Below, one piece after another: positions 31,469 through 40,707 of a DNA stretch of 64,000 bases (the stretch's first letter is position 1; every line of letters begins with the position of its first letter). The position numbers and the translations under genes are program-made. Location: contig NZ_JAMYDU010000003.1 of NCBI RefSeq assembly GCF_024138395.1, positions 124,001 to 188,000 of the forward strand. The letters run 5' to 3'. The notes under the pieces are model-generated. The model saw only the letters and a list, made by a program, of their open reading frames with translations, did not search any database and had not been told where the DNA came from. Source of the DNA: Pseudomonas mandelii. GTDB lineage: Bacteria; Pseudomonadota; Gammaproteobacteria; Pseudomonadales; Pseudomonadaceae.

Positions 31469-34400
31469 ACCCCGTCAATATAATGTAGCCAGCCGGCGAA
31501 CTTGTCGTTCTCTGAAGTATTAATTTTATGACGGATAAAGGTTCAAGCTTTCCACTGTTACGAACAACCCCAACACCTACCGGTGCCGACATTGGTTCTG
31601 TAATAACGAGTTTGCGTGCCTTCCCTTTCATAAATTCATCAATTAATTTTTTGTTTTTACCCATAACACTTGAAACTATAGCCTCTGCGGAAGTTCGATT
31701 AGGAAATGTCGACGCGATTGGTATATTTGGCTCCGCCTTGAGCCTGTCTCGCAACTGCGCCTCGGCCCGATCAATATGTTTCGCAATAAGATGCCCTCCC
31801 TGAGCCTCGTGCGCAGCCAAACCACCACCCGGAACAATTTCGCTGAACGGCCCCTCTGGATCGCCGGGGCAAGGTAGACATGCCAACCCCAACGGATCAA
31901 CCCACCCCGTCGGATTCGGCGTGTATTGATACTGGTTCAGTCCACCCGCCAACTTGATCGGGTCCGGCGTCAGGTACCGTCCAATATCCGGATTGTAGTA
32001 GCGATGCCGGTTGTAGTGCAGGCCGCTCTCGGCGTCGAAGTACTGCCCTTGAAAACGTAGCGGCTGATCGAGCTGCTCTACTCCGCCGAACGCCAGATGC
32101 GTCACCTTGCCGTAGGCGTTGTACTTCGCCGACCAGACAATCTCGCCGCTGTAATCGGTCAGTTCCTGCGGCGTGCCGAGGTGGTCGAGCTGGTAGTAAA
32201 ACGGGCAGGCCTTGCGCGGGCCTTTGCCGTCGAGCATGGCCAGCGGGCGGAAGCTGCCGGGTTCGTAGACGTAGCTGCGGTAGTGTGCGCGGCTGCTTTC
32301 GGCGATGAGGTTATCGCCTTGCCAGAAGAACTCGGTGGTGTGGCCGTCGACGGTTTTGGCGATGCGCCGGCCGAAGGCGTCGTAGCGGTAGCTTGAGCAA
32401 CGACCGTCCGGCGTGGTGACGCCGATCAGCCGGTGCTGGCAGTCGTAACGGTATTCGGTGACGAGTTTTTGCCCGGTGCCGCGGCGTTCGCGGATCAGGT
32501 TGCCGAAGGCGTCGTAGTCATAATGACGGTCGCCTTGCATGAGCAGACGATTACCCAGCACCTTCGCGGGGCCGGGTCGATCCTGCATAAGCAGGTTGCC
32601 GGCCGGGTCGTGGGCGAAGGTTTCCGCTGGGTCGTCGCGGGTGTGGCGCACGCGGGTCAGGCGGTTGAGTGCGTCGTAGTAATAGCTGCGTTGGCCATGA
32701 CGGCTGTCGGCGATGGTTGCCAGGTTGCCGTTGACCGCATACCCGTAATGGCGCATGTACAGCGGACTGGATTGCTGGTTGATGGCGTGGGCTTGCAACC
32801 GGCCTTGTTCGTCGTAGTGGTATTGGCTGGTGAGCTGACCTTGTTGGCGTTGCTGTTCGCGGCCGAAGGCGAATTGGTGGGTGGTGAGGCGTGTGCCATT
32901 GAGGTCGATCGCGGTCAGCGCGCCGCCCTTGGCGTGGTGGTAGTCGAGTTTGCTGCCGTCCGGCAGGCGCAGGCGCTTGAGCTGGCCGCAAGCGTCATAG
33001 CCATAACGCAAGGTGCCCCAACCCTGATGTTCGGTGACCAGGCGGTCCTGCTGGTCGTACTCGAATTCCAGCGGATGGTCGTGACCATCGTCGACGCTGG
33101 TCAATCGACCCAGCGAGTCGTAGCGGTACTCGACCTGGATGCCGTCGGGCAGGGTCTTGGTCAGCAACCGCCCAACCGAGTCCCGCTGATAAGCCGTGAT
33201 CAGCTGCGAGCCGTCGTCGCCGAACTCGGTTTTCTCCAGCAGGTGGCCGCTGAGGTCGTAGCTATAAGCGGTACGGCGGCCGTCGAAGCCGGTTTCCTGT
33301 CGGATCAGGCCGTTGGGCGTGTAGTCCAGCCGATAGTGTTCGCCGGATTCGTTTTCGATTTCCGTGAGCAGCAGCTGCGCATTGTCGTGGCGGCACTGGA
33401 GCTGCGTGCCGTCGGGGTTGATGCGGCGGCTGACCAGGTGCAGATCGTCGGCGTATTCGTAGCGGGTGACGTGGCCCAGTTCATCGCGTTCGGCGGTGAT
33501 CTGGCCGTAGGCGTTGTAACTGAAGGCGCGGCTGGCGCCGGTAGGCAAAGTCGTCTGGATCAGTCGGCCGATGGCGTCCCATTGGTACTGGGTGACGGCA
33601 CCGTGTTCGTCCTGACGGGTAATCTGCCGACCCAGCGCATCGTAGGAAAACTTTCGCTGCCCACCGTCCGGCAGTGTTTCCTCAAGCAACTGCCCCAAGA
33701 CATTCCAGACGAACACATGCCGGCTGGTGTCCGGGTAGCGGATCGACAGCAAACGCCCCTGAGCGTCGTAGTGATAGTGGGTGACCTGACCATTGGGATC
33801 GGTGGCTTCGGTGACATCCCCCTGAGCATTGCGCTGATATTTCCACACCGCTTTGCCGCGATAGCGCGCATGCAGGAAGCCGTTGCGGTATTCGTAGGAT
33901 GTGGGCTCGTCTTCCGGTGGAATCAGCGCCACCAACCGTCCGACTTCGTCGTAACGGTATTCGGTGACGGCGCCGAGCGGATCCTGCTCGGCCACCAAGC
34001 GACCCTGTTCGTCGTAGGCCTTGAGCTCTTCGCCACCGTCCAGTCCGACCTTACGCACCAGCCGCGCCCGCTCGTCGTGAAGGTAAACCTCTTGGCTGCC
34101 ATCGACGTTATGAACCGTGACGCTGCCCTGGTCGTCCCAGACATAGCACGCATCCATCTGCGCAAACGACGCCCAGTGCCGCACGCAGCGCGCCGCCTTG
34201 CCGGACCGTTCCCACGCCCAGAAGAAACTCGCCCCACCGGCCAGTTGTCGCTGCAGGATGACGTGCCGGTCGTCATAGTCGTAACGCTCGCTTTCCCCGG
34301 CGGCGTTGCTCGCTTCGATCAGTTGCGAGCATTCGTCGTAGTGGTAGCTGACCAGCGTCTGCTCAGTGTGCCAGGCCTCGTCGAGGGTCTGCGCCGGGAC

Positions 34401-36113
34401 AAACACCTGATAGTCGACGGCGATCAGATGGGCGCGGTCATAGCGCAACAACAAGGCGCGACCGGCGCCGTTGTCGAGGCGTTGAATGCGCTGCTGACGG
34501 TCGCGGGTGATACGCAAGCGGTTGTTATAGGCGTCGCTGATCGCCGTCAGCCGACCGTTGTGAAAGTGATAAAAACGCGTGTCGTCGCCGGCCTGGGCGA
34601 GGATCAGTTCCTCGGGATCCTCGCCGAGATAAATCGCCGCGCGTGACAGGCTGTTGTGGATCGCCGGGCGCTCAATAGATGGCAGCGGGAACGTCGTGCG
34701 ACGGTTTTCGTGGTCGATCCAGATGACGGTGTCGCCATCGATTTCCAGCCGATGGGCGAGCGAATGGCTCCAGCCAAAACCCAGCCCGCAATCGATCTCG
34801 GCGGCGCTGGTGCGATAGAGCCGGGTGAAGTCGAACGGCAGGAGCCCGTCCAGCGAACCGTCGGTGAGGGTCAGCAGTTCTTCGCCGGTGACCATCGACA
34901 CCGGGCATTTGTTGGTCGCGGTTTTATCCGCTGAATCGGCGCTATCGCCGTTGGGGTTTTTCGCCTGATCCGGGACGTCGTCGTGGTGTTCGTCCTTTTT
35001 CAGTGTGGTGTTCTTGCGGCCATTCCAGCGCAATTGCATGCGACCCTTTTTCAGTCCCGCTGCAACACCGCGCGCGGCGACTTTTTTATAGCGGTCGACG
35101 TACTCCATGAAGTTGTTGATGATCGCGACCATCGACTTCACGAAGCCCATTGCGGCCTGAAAAATCTGCGCGCCGTACTTGGCCAGGCGCACCGTCAGCC
35201 AGGCAATGCCTACCCCAACGACACTCAGCACCAAGCCAATTAACAAGTCGGTGACCAAGCCGACCACGACCTTGGAAACGGCTTCAGCCGAGGACCCGGC
35301 AAGTTGCGAAGGTGGCAATGCTTCGAGCCATAGCACTGCGGTGCGTACCAGCAAACACAGCGCTGCCTCGTCGCTGGCCAGCAACATGGCCTTTTCCATT
35401 TTGTCTGGGGCAGTGACGGCCAGATCGGCGAGTTGACCGGCACTTTCACCGAGCTTTTCGGCAAAGGCGTCGGGATCTTTCAGGATGTCGGTGAGTTCAC
35501 CAATGCCATCCCAAATAGCCTGAATTGCAGCCCAACCTCCCGCGAGCACTCCATTTCCCACTGCTGCCAATGAAGCAGATGCCGATTGCTGCGACCATTG
35601 CGGTTTGAACCCCTCCCACTCCTTGCGCAGCCAGCCCTCCAGTTCTGTGGTCAGGCCGTCGTAGGAGGAAAAAAGATCATCGATTTGAGTTGGGGTAACT
35701 TCACTTTGAACATGAACGCGATAGAACTTGCCGGGTAAGCCTTCGAACTGCCCTTTACCGTTTTCATCGAGCGTCACAGGCGTCGACTTACCGCCATCCT
35801 GGGCAATCACATCGACCTGAATATTCCCCAACGGAATGTCATAAACCGATTCAAACTTGCTCTCGATTTCCAGAATTCCGCTGTCCGGACACTGCGCAAC
35901 GCCGGAGAGAAAATCATCGTCGCGACTACTTACAGACTTGCTGGCATTACCCAGCTTGATCACCCGCTCCATGTCCATCAGCGACGGCATATCCGTAGTT
36001 CGGCTGACCCTGTCCGCATTCCGGCTCAAGAACCTGCCAAGTTGCTGGCGATACAAACTCAAGGTGTCTTTGAAACCGTCGAGCTCCTGCTCGATCCGTA
36101 CGATCTGATCCAT
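31452..36113 (-). CDS. Rhs effector with RNase A-like C-terminal toxin
   Basis: The ATG at 36113 shares one base with the DUF4123 gene stop and gives 1,553 residues. Residues 1-400 are a non-repeat N-terminal region with a hydrophobic segment at about 280-306 and no PAAR motif. KCPVSMVTGEELL near 402 begins the DUF6531/RHS part, followed by many YD repeats (typically YDxxGRLxxxxxPDG). The cage ends with GRYLTPDPIKLAGGLNQYQY and a WVDPLGL boundary. The last 143 residues are the variable tip, with AAHEAQGGHLIAKHI, ASTFPNRTSAEAIV and YIILTGYASD, matching the bacterial RNase A-like toxin family of CdiA tips. It should cleave RNA in target cells after type VI delivery on VgrG. The tip DNA is AT-richer than the core. 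Confidence 0.9.
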   Translation of the reverse strand: MDQIVRIEQELDGFKDTLSLYRQQLGRFLSRNADRVSRTTDMPSLMDMERVIKLGNASKSVSSRDDDFLSGVAQCPDSGILEIESKFESVYDIPLGNIQVDVIAQDGGKSTPVTLDENGKGQFEGLPGKFYRVHVQSEVTPTQIDDLFSSYDGLTTELEGWLRKEWEGFKPQWSQQSASASLAAVGNGVLAGGWAAIQAIWDGIGELTDILKDPDAFAEKLGESAGQLADLAVTAPDKMEKAMLLASDEAALCLLVRTAVLWLEALPPSQLAGSSAEAVSKVVVGLVTDLLIGLVLSVVGVGIAWLTVRLAKYGAQIFQAAMGFVKSMVAIINNFMEYVDRYKKVAARGVAAGLKKGRMQLRWNGRKNTTLKKDEHHDDVPDQAKNPNGDSADSADKTATNKCPVSMVTGEELLTLTDGSLDGLLPFDFTRLYRTSAAEIDCGLGFGWSHSLAHRLEIDGDTVIWIDHENRRTTFPLPSIERPAIHNSLSRAAIYLGEDPEELILAQAGDDTRFYHFHNGRLTAISDAYNNRLRITRDRQQRIQRLDNGAGRALLLRYDRAHLIAVDYQVFVPAQTLDEAWHTEQTLVSYHYDECSQLIEASNAAGESERYDYDDRHVILQRQLAGGASFFWAWERSGKAARCVRHWASFAQMDACYVWDDQGSVTVHNVDGSQEVYLHDERARLVRKVGLDGGEELKAYDEQGRLVAEQDPLGAVTEYRYDEVGRLVALIPPEDEPTSYEYRNGFLHARYRGKAVWKYQRNAQGDVTEATDPNGQVTHYHYDAQGRLLSIRYPDTSRHVFVWNVLGQLLEETLPDGGQRKFSYDALGRQITRQDEHGAVTQYQWDAIGRLIQTTLPTGASRAFSYNAYGQITAERDELGHVTRYEYADDLHLVSRRINPDGTQLQCRHDNAQLLLTEIENESGEHYRLDYTPNGLIRQETGFDGRRTAYSYDLSGHLLEKTEFGDDGSQLITAYQRDSVGRLLTKTLPDGIQVEYRYDSLGRLTSVDDGHDHPLEFEYDQQDRLVTEHQGWGTLRYGYDACGQLKRLRLPDGSKLDYHHAKGGALTAIDLNGTRLTTHQFAFGREQQRQQGQLTSQYHYDEQGRLQAHAINQQSSPLYMRHYGYAVNGNLATIADSRHGQRSYYYDALNRLTRVRHTRDDPAETFAHDPAGNLLMQDRPGPAKVLGNRLLMQGDRHYDYDAFGNLIRERRGTGQKLVTEYRYDCQHRLIGVTTPDGRCSSYRYDAFGRRIAKTVDGHTTEFFWQGDNLIAESSRAHYRSYVYEPGSFRPLAMLDGKGPRKACPFYYQLDHLGTPQELTDYSGEIVWSAKYNAYGKVTHLAFGGVEQLDQPLRFQGQYFDAESGLHYNRHRYYNPDIGRYLTPDPIKLAGGLNQYQYTPNPTGWVDPLGLACLPCPGDPEGPFSEIVPGGGLAAHEAQGGHLIAKHIDRAEAQLRDRLKAEPNIPIASTFPNRTSAEAIVSSVMGKNKKLIDEFMKGKARKLVITEPMSAPVGVGVVRNSGKLEPLSVIKLILQRTTSSPAGYIILTGYASDR

Positions 36114-36850
36114 CAGTTCAGCTCCGTCATCAGGTAGTCCACCAAGGCTGATTTCGGTGCTTGAGGCAGGTCCGGCGTTTGCAAAAAGATCGCAACTTTG
36201 TGCCGCAACACACTTTCGGAAAACGCGCCGTGAAGGTCTGGGCGGTCCTCGCTCAACCACTTCATCAAGTTGTTGATGCGGGTTGTGGCGGACTCAGTGG
36301 CGAGGTGTTTGAGCAGCGATTCAGAAACTTCCCACCACGGGAAAACCCTGGAGGTTTTCAACGCACTGCCGCCGACCTCGAGTGCCTGACCATTAATCAG
36401 GCAACGCCCGATGACAGGTATCAGTTGCGCGGCGTTAACCTCGGCAGACTGCAGAATCGGCAGCAGATAACGCCCATCCCAGAAACGGAAAAACACCGCG
36501 TTGCCATTGGGCAGCAGCGCTTGCGTGAGAGAACGAAAATGCTCGACGAGCGCCTCTGAAGTGGCAGAAGAAACCGCCAACCACCCCCAATCACGGGACT
36601 CAGTGGTGGCAACCCACTCCAAAAACTCACTGCCAGCAGCGACGATTCCGACATAGGGCATCACCGCTTCCCACTCGGCATAGGCGGTGTCTGCCCAGAT
36701 CGGGCTCGGTGCTTGAGCCGTGATCGAGCGTTGCCAGGCTCTAAAGGGTTCAGCAGCACTGGCACTGCTGAAAATCGCGAACAGTTGCTCCGACTGTGTC
36801 AGCGGCTGGCGCTCCAGCCAGGTGTGAGGTGACAAGGCATCAGGCGGCAC
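36113..36850 (-). CDS. DUF4123 type VI effector adaptor
   Basis: The start is uncertain. A GTG at 36850 overlapping the vgrG end by 11 bases is chosen, giving about 245 residues; GTG at 36856 or a TTG at 36835 are alternatives. The protein has the DUF4123 pattern QLFAIFSSA.., PYVGIV, GWLAVSSATSEALVEHFRSL and VFFRFWDGRYLLPIL. DUF4123 (Tap/TEC) proteins bind an effector and load it on the tip of a cognate VgrG without being secreted. Its place between vgrG and rhs identifies it as the loader of this Rhs. Confidence 0.85.
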   Translation of the reverse strand: MPPDALSPHTWLERQPLTQSEQLFAIFSSASAAEPFRAWQRSITAQAPSPIWADTAYAEWEAVMPYVGIVAAGSEFLEWVATTESRDWGWLAVSSATSEALVEHFRSLTQALLPNGNAVFFRFWDGRYLLPILQSAEVNAAQLIPVIGRCLINGQALEVGGSALKTSRVFPWWEVSESLLKHLATESATTRINNLMKWLSEDRPDLHGAFSESVLRHKVAIFLQTPDLPQAPKSALVDYLMTELN

Positions 36851-38858
36851 AAACACCTTCCTTGCAGCGCTCGCACTCTTCGCAGAATGGCGCGTCGCTT
36901 TGCAGGCTGAGTATTTGTGCGGCACTGAGCAGCGCCGCCGGGGCGGCTGCGAGTTTCAACGGCACATCCGGCAGGCTCGGCGCCGCCGCCATGGCCGCCA
37001 TCGGGGCACCACCGACCTGAATCGGCACGCTGCTGAAAATCCCGCCGGGGCCGATGTTGATCCACTGCCCGCCCGCCTGAATGGTCGCGCTGGCGCCGCC
37101 GTCGATGACTACTTGCTGGCCGGCGCTGACGTGAAATTGCTGACTGGCGTTGAGCGCCTGACTGGTCACGCGAATGTGCCGGTCGCCGACCACCACCAAG
37201 TGATCGTCCAGCCGCACTTCGGTCTGGCGCTGACCGTGAGTGATGCGCTTTTCGTCGGCCTTCAGTTCATGGCGAGCGGTGCCGGTGACGACGATGCTGC
37301 GGGCGTTATCGACCTGCACCTGTTGGTCGTTCAGTACGTGCTGGGTCCAGTTTCGCTGGGCACGCAGGTAAATTTCCTCGGCGCCCTTGCGATCCTCGAT
37401 GCGCAATTCGTTGTAACCGCCGCCACCGGGACTACTTTGGCTGCGGAAAATACTGCGGGTCTTGTCCGCCGGCAGATCGAGTGGCATCGGTGTCGCCGCA
37501 TTGGGCAGGCAGCCCATCACCAGTGGCTTGTCCGCGTCGGCGTCGACGAATCCCACCAGCACTTCCATGCCGACGCGCGGAATCATCACGCTGCCGTAGC
37601 GGTCGTGCGCCCAGCCAGTGGCGACGCGCAGCCAGCAACTGGAATGCTCGTTGAGCTGACCCTCACGGTCCCATGCGAGCTGAACCTTGACCCGGCCGTA
37701 CTCGTCGCAATGGATTTCGCTGTCAGTCGGACCGGTGACCACGGCGGGTTGATAGCCAAGCATGCGCGGCTTTTCTGGCCCCAGTGGCGGGCGAAAGGAA
37801 ACGTCCCACGGCGTCGCCAGAAAGGTATTGCGATAGCCCTGGAAATCATCCGGGCTGTCGCTGGTAGCCGACTCTTCCAGCACCTGCGGCTGCCGGCCAC
37901 GGTGTTCGATTTCGGTGATCAACCACAGGTCATTCCACGCCTGACGCGGATGTTCGGTGAGGTGTAGGAAATGCCCACTGACCAAAGCAGATTCGTCGCC
38001 GCGACCTTCGGCCTGGCGGTAATCTGCACCGTGGCGCTCCAAGGCGCGTTGCGCCAGATGTTTGCCGTGTTCGCGATCGGTGAATTGGCCGGGGAAGTGG
38101 TAGTCCTCGAGCACCGGTCGCTGCTCACTGTCGAGGCGGCTTTCGAGTTGTAAACGCGGTTTATGGAAGTCGTAGTCCCGGCGAGTGACCGCGGTGGTCC
38201 GGGTTTCCAGCCGCACGTTGAAACGCTTGATCGCTGGTGCATCCGCGGCCATCCCGCTGCCTGGCAGGTACAGCGTCGGCTCGGGCAGCCGGGGGAAAAC
38301 CGTCTGATCATCGCCGAACACCAACAGATGCCTGTCGGGGCTGTGCTGGAAGTGGTAATGAATGCCGACTTCTGCACACAACCGCTGGATGAACGCCAAA
38401 TCGCTTTCAGCGTATTGCACGCAATACTCGCGATCGGGGTAGTCGCTGCCGAGCTGAAACTCGAAGGCATCGCGCTGGATGCCGTGGTCTTTGAGGATTT
38501 GCGTGACGATCGCCGGCACGCTTTTATGCTGGAAGATTCGCTGATTGATACGCCGAGCGAGGTACGCCAGACGCGGTACGAGACTGATCTGGTAGCCCGT
38601 CAGACGTTGGCCGGAATCGCTCTGGCCGACGCGAAAAATCTGACCGTGAATACCGAAACCTTGTGCATCGAAACTCAGAAACGCCTGACGGTGCAGCAGG
38701 CTTTCGAGTTCCAGATCCGGGCGCTCACTGACCAGTTCCAGGTCAAAACGGTAGGGTTGGCTGATGGCTTCCTTGCCCGTGAACTCAAGTACCTTGAGCT
38801 CATTCTGGACGCCGTCGAGGGTCAACGTGAAACGCGGTTGATTGGCAGGCGCGAACAT
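36840..38858 (-). CDS. vgrG: Type VI secretion spike protein VgrG
   Basis: The 672-residue protein has the gp27-like N-terminal half (RQAFLSFDAQGFGIHG, YCVQYAESDLAFIQRL) and a gp5 OB-fold and beta-helix half (YGRVKVQLAWDREG, SCWLRVATGWAHDRYGS, PRVGMEVLVGFVDAD and DUF2345-like SIVVTGTARHELKADEKR). A C-terminal extension follows the beta helix and ends in CEECERCKEGVCAA. VgrG trimers form the puncturing tip of the type VI apparatus. No tube, sheath or membrane-complex genes lie in this window, so it is an orphan vgrG-effector island relying on a system encoded elsewhere. Confidence 0.93.
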   Translation of the reverse strand: MFAPANQPRFTLTLDGVQNELKVLEFTGKEAISQPYRFDLELVSERPDLELESLLHRQAFLSFDAQGFGIHGQIFRVGQSDSGQRLTGYQISLVPRLAYLARRINQRIFQHKSVPAIVTQILKDHGIQRDAFEFQLGSDYPDREYCVQYAESDLAFIQRLCAEVGIHYHFQHSPDRHLLVFGDDQTVFPRLPEPTLYLPGSGMAADAPAIKRFNVRLETRTTAVTRRDYDFHKPRLQLESRLDSEQRPVLEDYHFPGQFTDREHGKHLAQRALERHGADYRQAEGRGDESALVSGHFLHLTEHPRQAWNDLWLITEIEHRGRQPQVLEESATSDSPDDFQGYRNTFLATPWDVSFRPPLGPEKPRMLGYQPAVVTGPTDSEIHCDEYGRVKVQLAWDREGQLNEHSSCWLRVATGWAHDRYGSVMIPRVGMEVLVGFVDADADKPLVMGCLPNAATPMPLDLPADKTRSIFRSQSSPGGGGYNELRIEDRKGAEEIYLRAQRNWTQHVLNDQQVQVDNARSIVVTGTARHELKADEKRITHGQRQTEVRLDDHLVVVGDRHIRVTSQALNASQQFHVSAGQQVVIDGGASATIQAGGQWINIGPGGIFSSVPIQVGGAPMAAMAAAPSLPDVPLKLAAAPAALLSAAQILSLQSDAPFCEECERCKEGVCAA

Positions 38859-39021
38859 CCGATGTGTCTCTGCAGAATGAAGGCGGGCGATTCTGCATGA
38901 GCGACAAGGGGTGTTGAGGGAGGGACAAGGAAATCAGATTTGTCCTGCTTTTTTAGGGATTTTTCCTTCAAAAATCGGTGTATTTGGCTACAGACAACTC
39001 CTTAAAACCGCCACCAATCCC

Positions 39022-39112
39022 TGTGGGAGCGAGCTTGCTCGCGATGGCGTCAGGTCAGTCGACATTGATGTTGAATGATCTACCGCTATCGCGAGCAAGC
39101 TCGCTCCCACAG
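39022..39112. repeat. REP pair (REPIN), GCGAGCTTGCTCGC variant
   Basis: TGTGGGAGCGAGCTTGCTCGCGATGGCG and its inverse copy, the same variant as at 28095. Confidence 0.85.
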
Positions 39113-39143
39113 GGGATACGCAATGATTCGAGATTTGCGTTGG

Positions 39144-39184
39144 CAAAAAAAACGGCCCGCCTCCAAATGGAAGTGGGCCGTTTT
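39144..39184 (-). terminator. Intrinsic terminator of putP
   Basis: Read on the minus strand, AACGGCCC and GGGCCGTT form an eight-base stem around a 16-base loop and are followed by a T run complementary to the eight A bases at 39145-39152. It lies about 40 bases after the putP stop. Confidence 0.8.
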
Positions 39185-39222
39185 CATGTTCAGCGAAAGA
39201 TCAGAGCATCAGCTCATCCCAA

Positions 39223-40707
39223 TCACTGGTTCAGGCGGAAATCCTTCTCGGCCGCGGCAAAGCGCTGAAGCATGCCGGCGGACGGTGCGCCCATTTTGCT
39301 GACGAAGTAGATCGCCAGGCTGGCGAAGATGAAACCAGGGATGATTTCGTACAGACCCAGCAGTTCGAAGTGTTTCCAGACGATCACGGTGATCGCGCCA
39401 ACCAGGATGCCGGCCAGTGCGCCGTTGCGAGTCATGTCTTTCCAGATCACGGAGATCAGGACAACTGGACCGAACGCAGCACCGAAACCAGCCCAGGCGT
39501 AGCTGACCAGACCCAACACACGGTTTTCCGGGTTAGCCGCCAGAGCGATGGCAATCAGGGCAACCAGCAGAACCATGGCACGGCCGACCCAGACCAATTC
39601 CATCTGGGAAGCGGTTTTACGCAGGAAGGTTTTGTAGAAGTCTTCGGTCAGGGCGCTCGAGCACACCAGCAGTTGGCAGCTCAGCGTACTCATTACCGCC
39701 GCCAGAATGGCCGACAGCAACACACCGGCAACCCATGGGTTGAACAGGATTTTCGCCAGTTCGATAAACACACGTTCGTGGTTTTCGGTCACAGGACCGG
39801 CCAGTTCAGGGTGCGCCGAGAAGTAAGCGATACCGAAGAAACCTACAGCGACGGTGCCGCCCAGGCACAGGATCATCCAGGTCATGGAGATGCGACGAGC
39901 GTTGGCGATCGACTTGACCGAATCCGCCGCCATGAAACGCGCCAGGATATGCGGCTGGCCGAAGTAGCCGAGGCCCCAGCCCATCAGCGAAATGATGCCG
40001 ATGAAAGTGGTGTTTTTCAGCATGTCGAAGTTGCTGGCGTCTTGCGCTTCGATGGCCAGAAACGTGGTGTCGACGCCGCCGGTAGCCAGCAGCACGATGA
40101 TCGGCGTCAGCAGCAGGGCGAAGATCATCAGCGTGGCTTGTACGGTGTCAGTCCAGCTTACTGCCAGGAAACCGCCGACGAAGGTGTAGGCAATCGTCGC
40201 CGCAGCACCGGCCCACAGCGCTGTCTCGTAGGACATGCCAAAGGTGCTTTCGAACAGACGGGCACCGGCCACGATGCCGGAAGCGCAGTAGATGGTGAAG
40301 AACACCAGGATCACGACCGCGGAGATGATCCGCAGCAGGCCGCTTTTATCTTCAAAACGGCTGGAGAAGTAATCCGGCAGGGTCAGTGCATCGCCGTTGT
40401 GCTCGGTCTGCACGCGCAGACGGCCGGCGACGAACAGCCAGTTCAGGTAAGCACCGATGATCAGGCCGATGGCGATCCAGCTTTCGGAAAGACCGGACAT
40501 GTAGATAGCGCCCGGCAGGCCCATCAACAACCAGCCGCTCATGTCGGAAGCACCGGCAGAAAGCGCGGTTACGACGCTGCCCAGGCTACGACCGCCCAGA
40601 ATGTAGTCAGAAAGGTTGTTGGTGGAGCGATAGGCCATGAAGCCGATCAGCACCATTGCTGCGATGTAGATCACGAACGTGATCAGGGTTGGATTGCTTA
40701 CGCTCAT
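39223..40707 (-). CDS. putP: Sodium/proline symporter PutP
   Basis: The ATG at 40707 (MSVSNPTLITFVIYIAAMVL), with AGGGCG upstream, gives 494 residues; the longer frame enters the operator region. The protein has about 13 hydrophobic segments and SSS-family signatures: GASDMSGWLLMGLPGA near residue 55, GGFLAVSWTDTVQA near 175 and SAILAAVMSTLSCQLLV near 330 for sodium coordination. It imports proline with sodium across the inner membrane. It is divergent from putA, which oxidises the imported proline, and the shared intergenic region holds PutA-type operators. Confidence 0.94.
   Translation of the reverse strand: MSVSNPTLITFVIYIAAMVLIGFMAYRSTNNLSDYILGGRSLGSVVTALSAGASDMSGWLLMGLPGAIYMSGLSESWIAIGLIIGAYLNWLFVAGRLRVQTEHNGDALTLPDYFSSRFEDKSGLLRIISAVVILVFFTIYCASGIVAGARLFESTFGMSYETALWAGAAATIAYTFVGGFLAVSWTDTVQATLMIFALLLTPIIVLLATGGVDTTFLAIEAQDASNFDMLKNTTFIGIISLMGWGLGYFGQPHILARFMAADSVKSIANARRISMTWMILCLGGTVAVGFFGIAYFSAHPELAGPVTENHERVFIELAKILFNPWVAGVLLSAILAAVMSTLSCQLLVCSSALTEDFYKTFLRKTASQMELVWVGRAMVLLVALIAIALAANPENRVLGLVSYAWAGFGAAFGPVVLISVIWKDMTRNGALAGILVGAITVIVWKHFELLGLYEIIPGFIFASLAIYFVSKMGAPSAGMLQRFAAAEKDFRLNQ

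Larger units (their letters stand above)
38859..39222. other. Spacer between vgrG and putP
   Basis: It contains the vgrG promoter region (AT-rich near 38930-39000), a REP pair and the putP terminator. No gene is seen. Confidence 0.5.

Noticed and set aside
32433..34646. 737-codon plus-strand frame opposite rhs
   Set aside because: The repetitive VV-rich translation mirrors the YD repeats read backwards. No ribosome site and no family resemblance.
34900..36113. PAAR domain in the N-terminal region of Rhs
   Set aside because: No PAAR repeats or conserved zinc ligands were found in residues 1-400.
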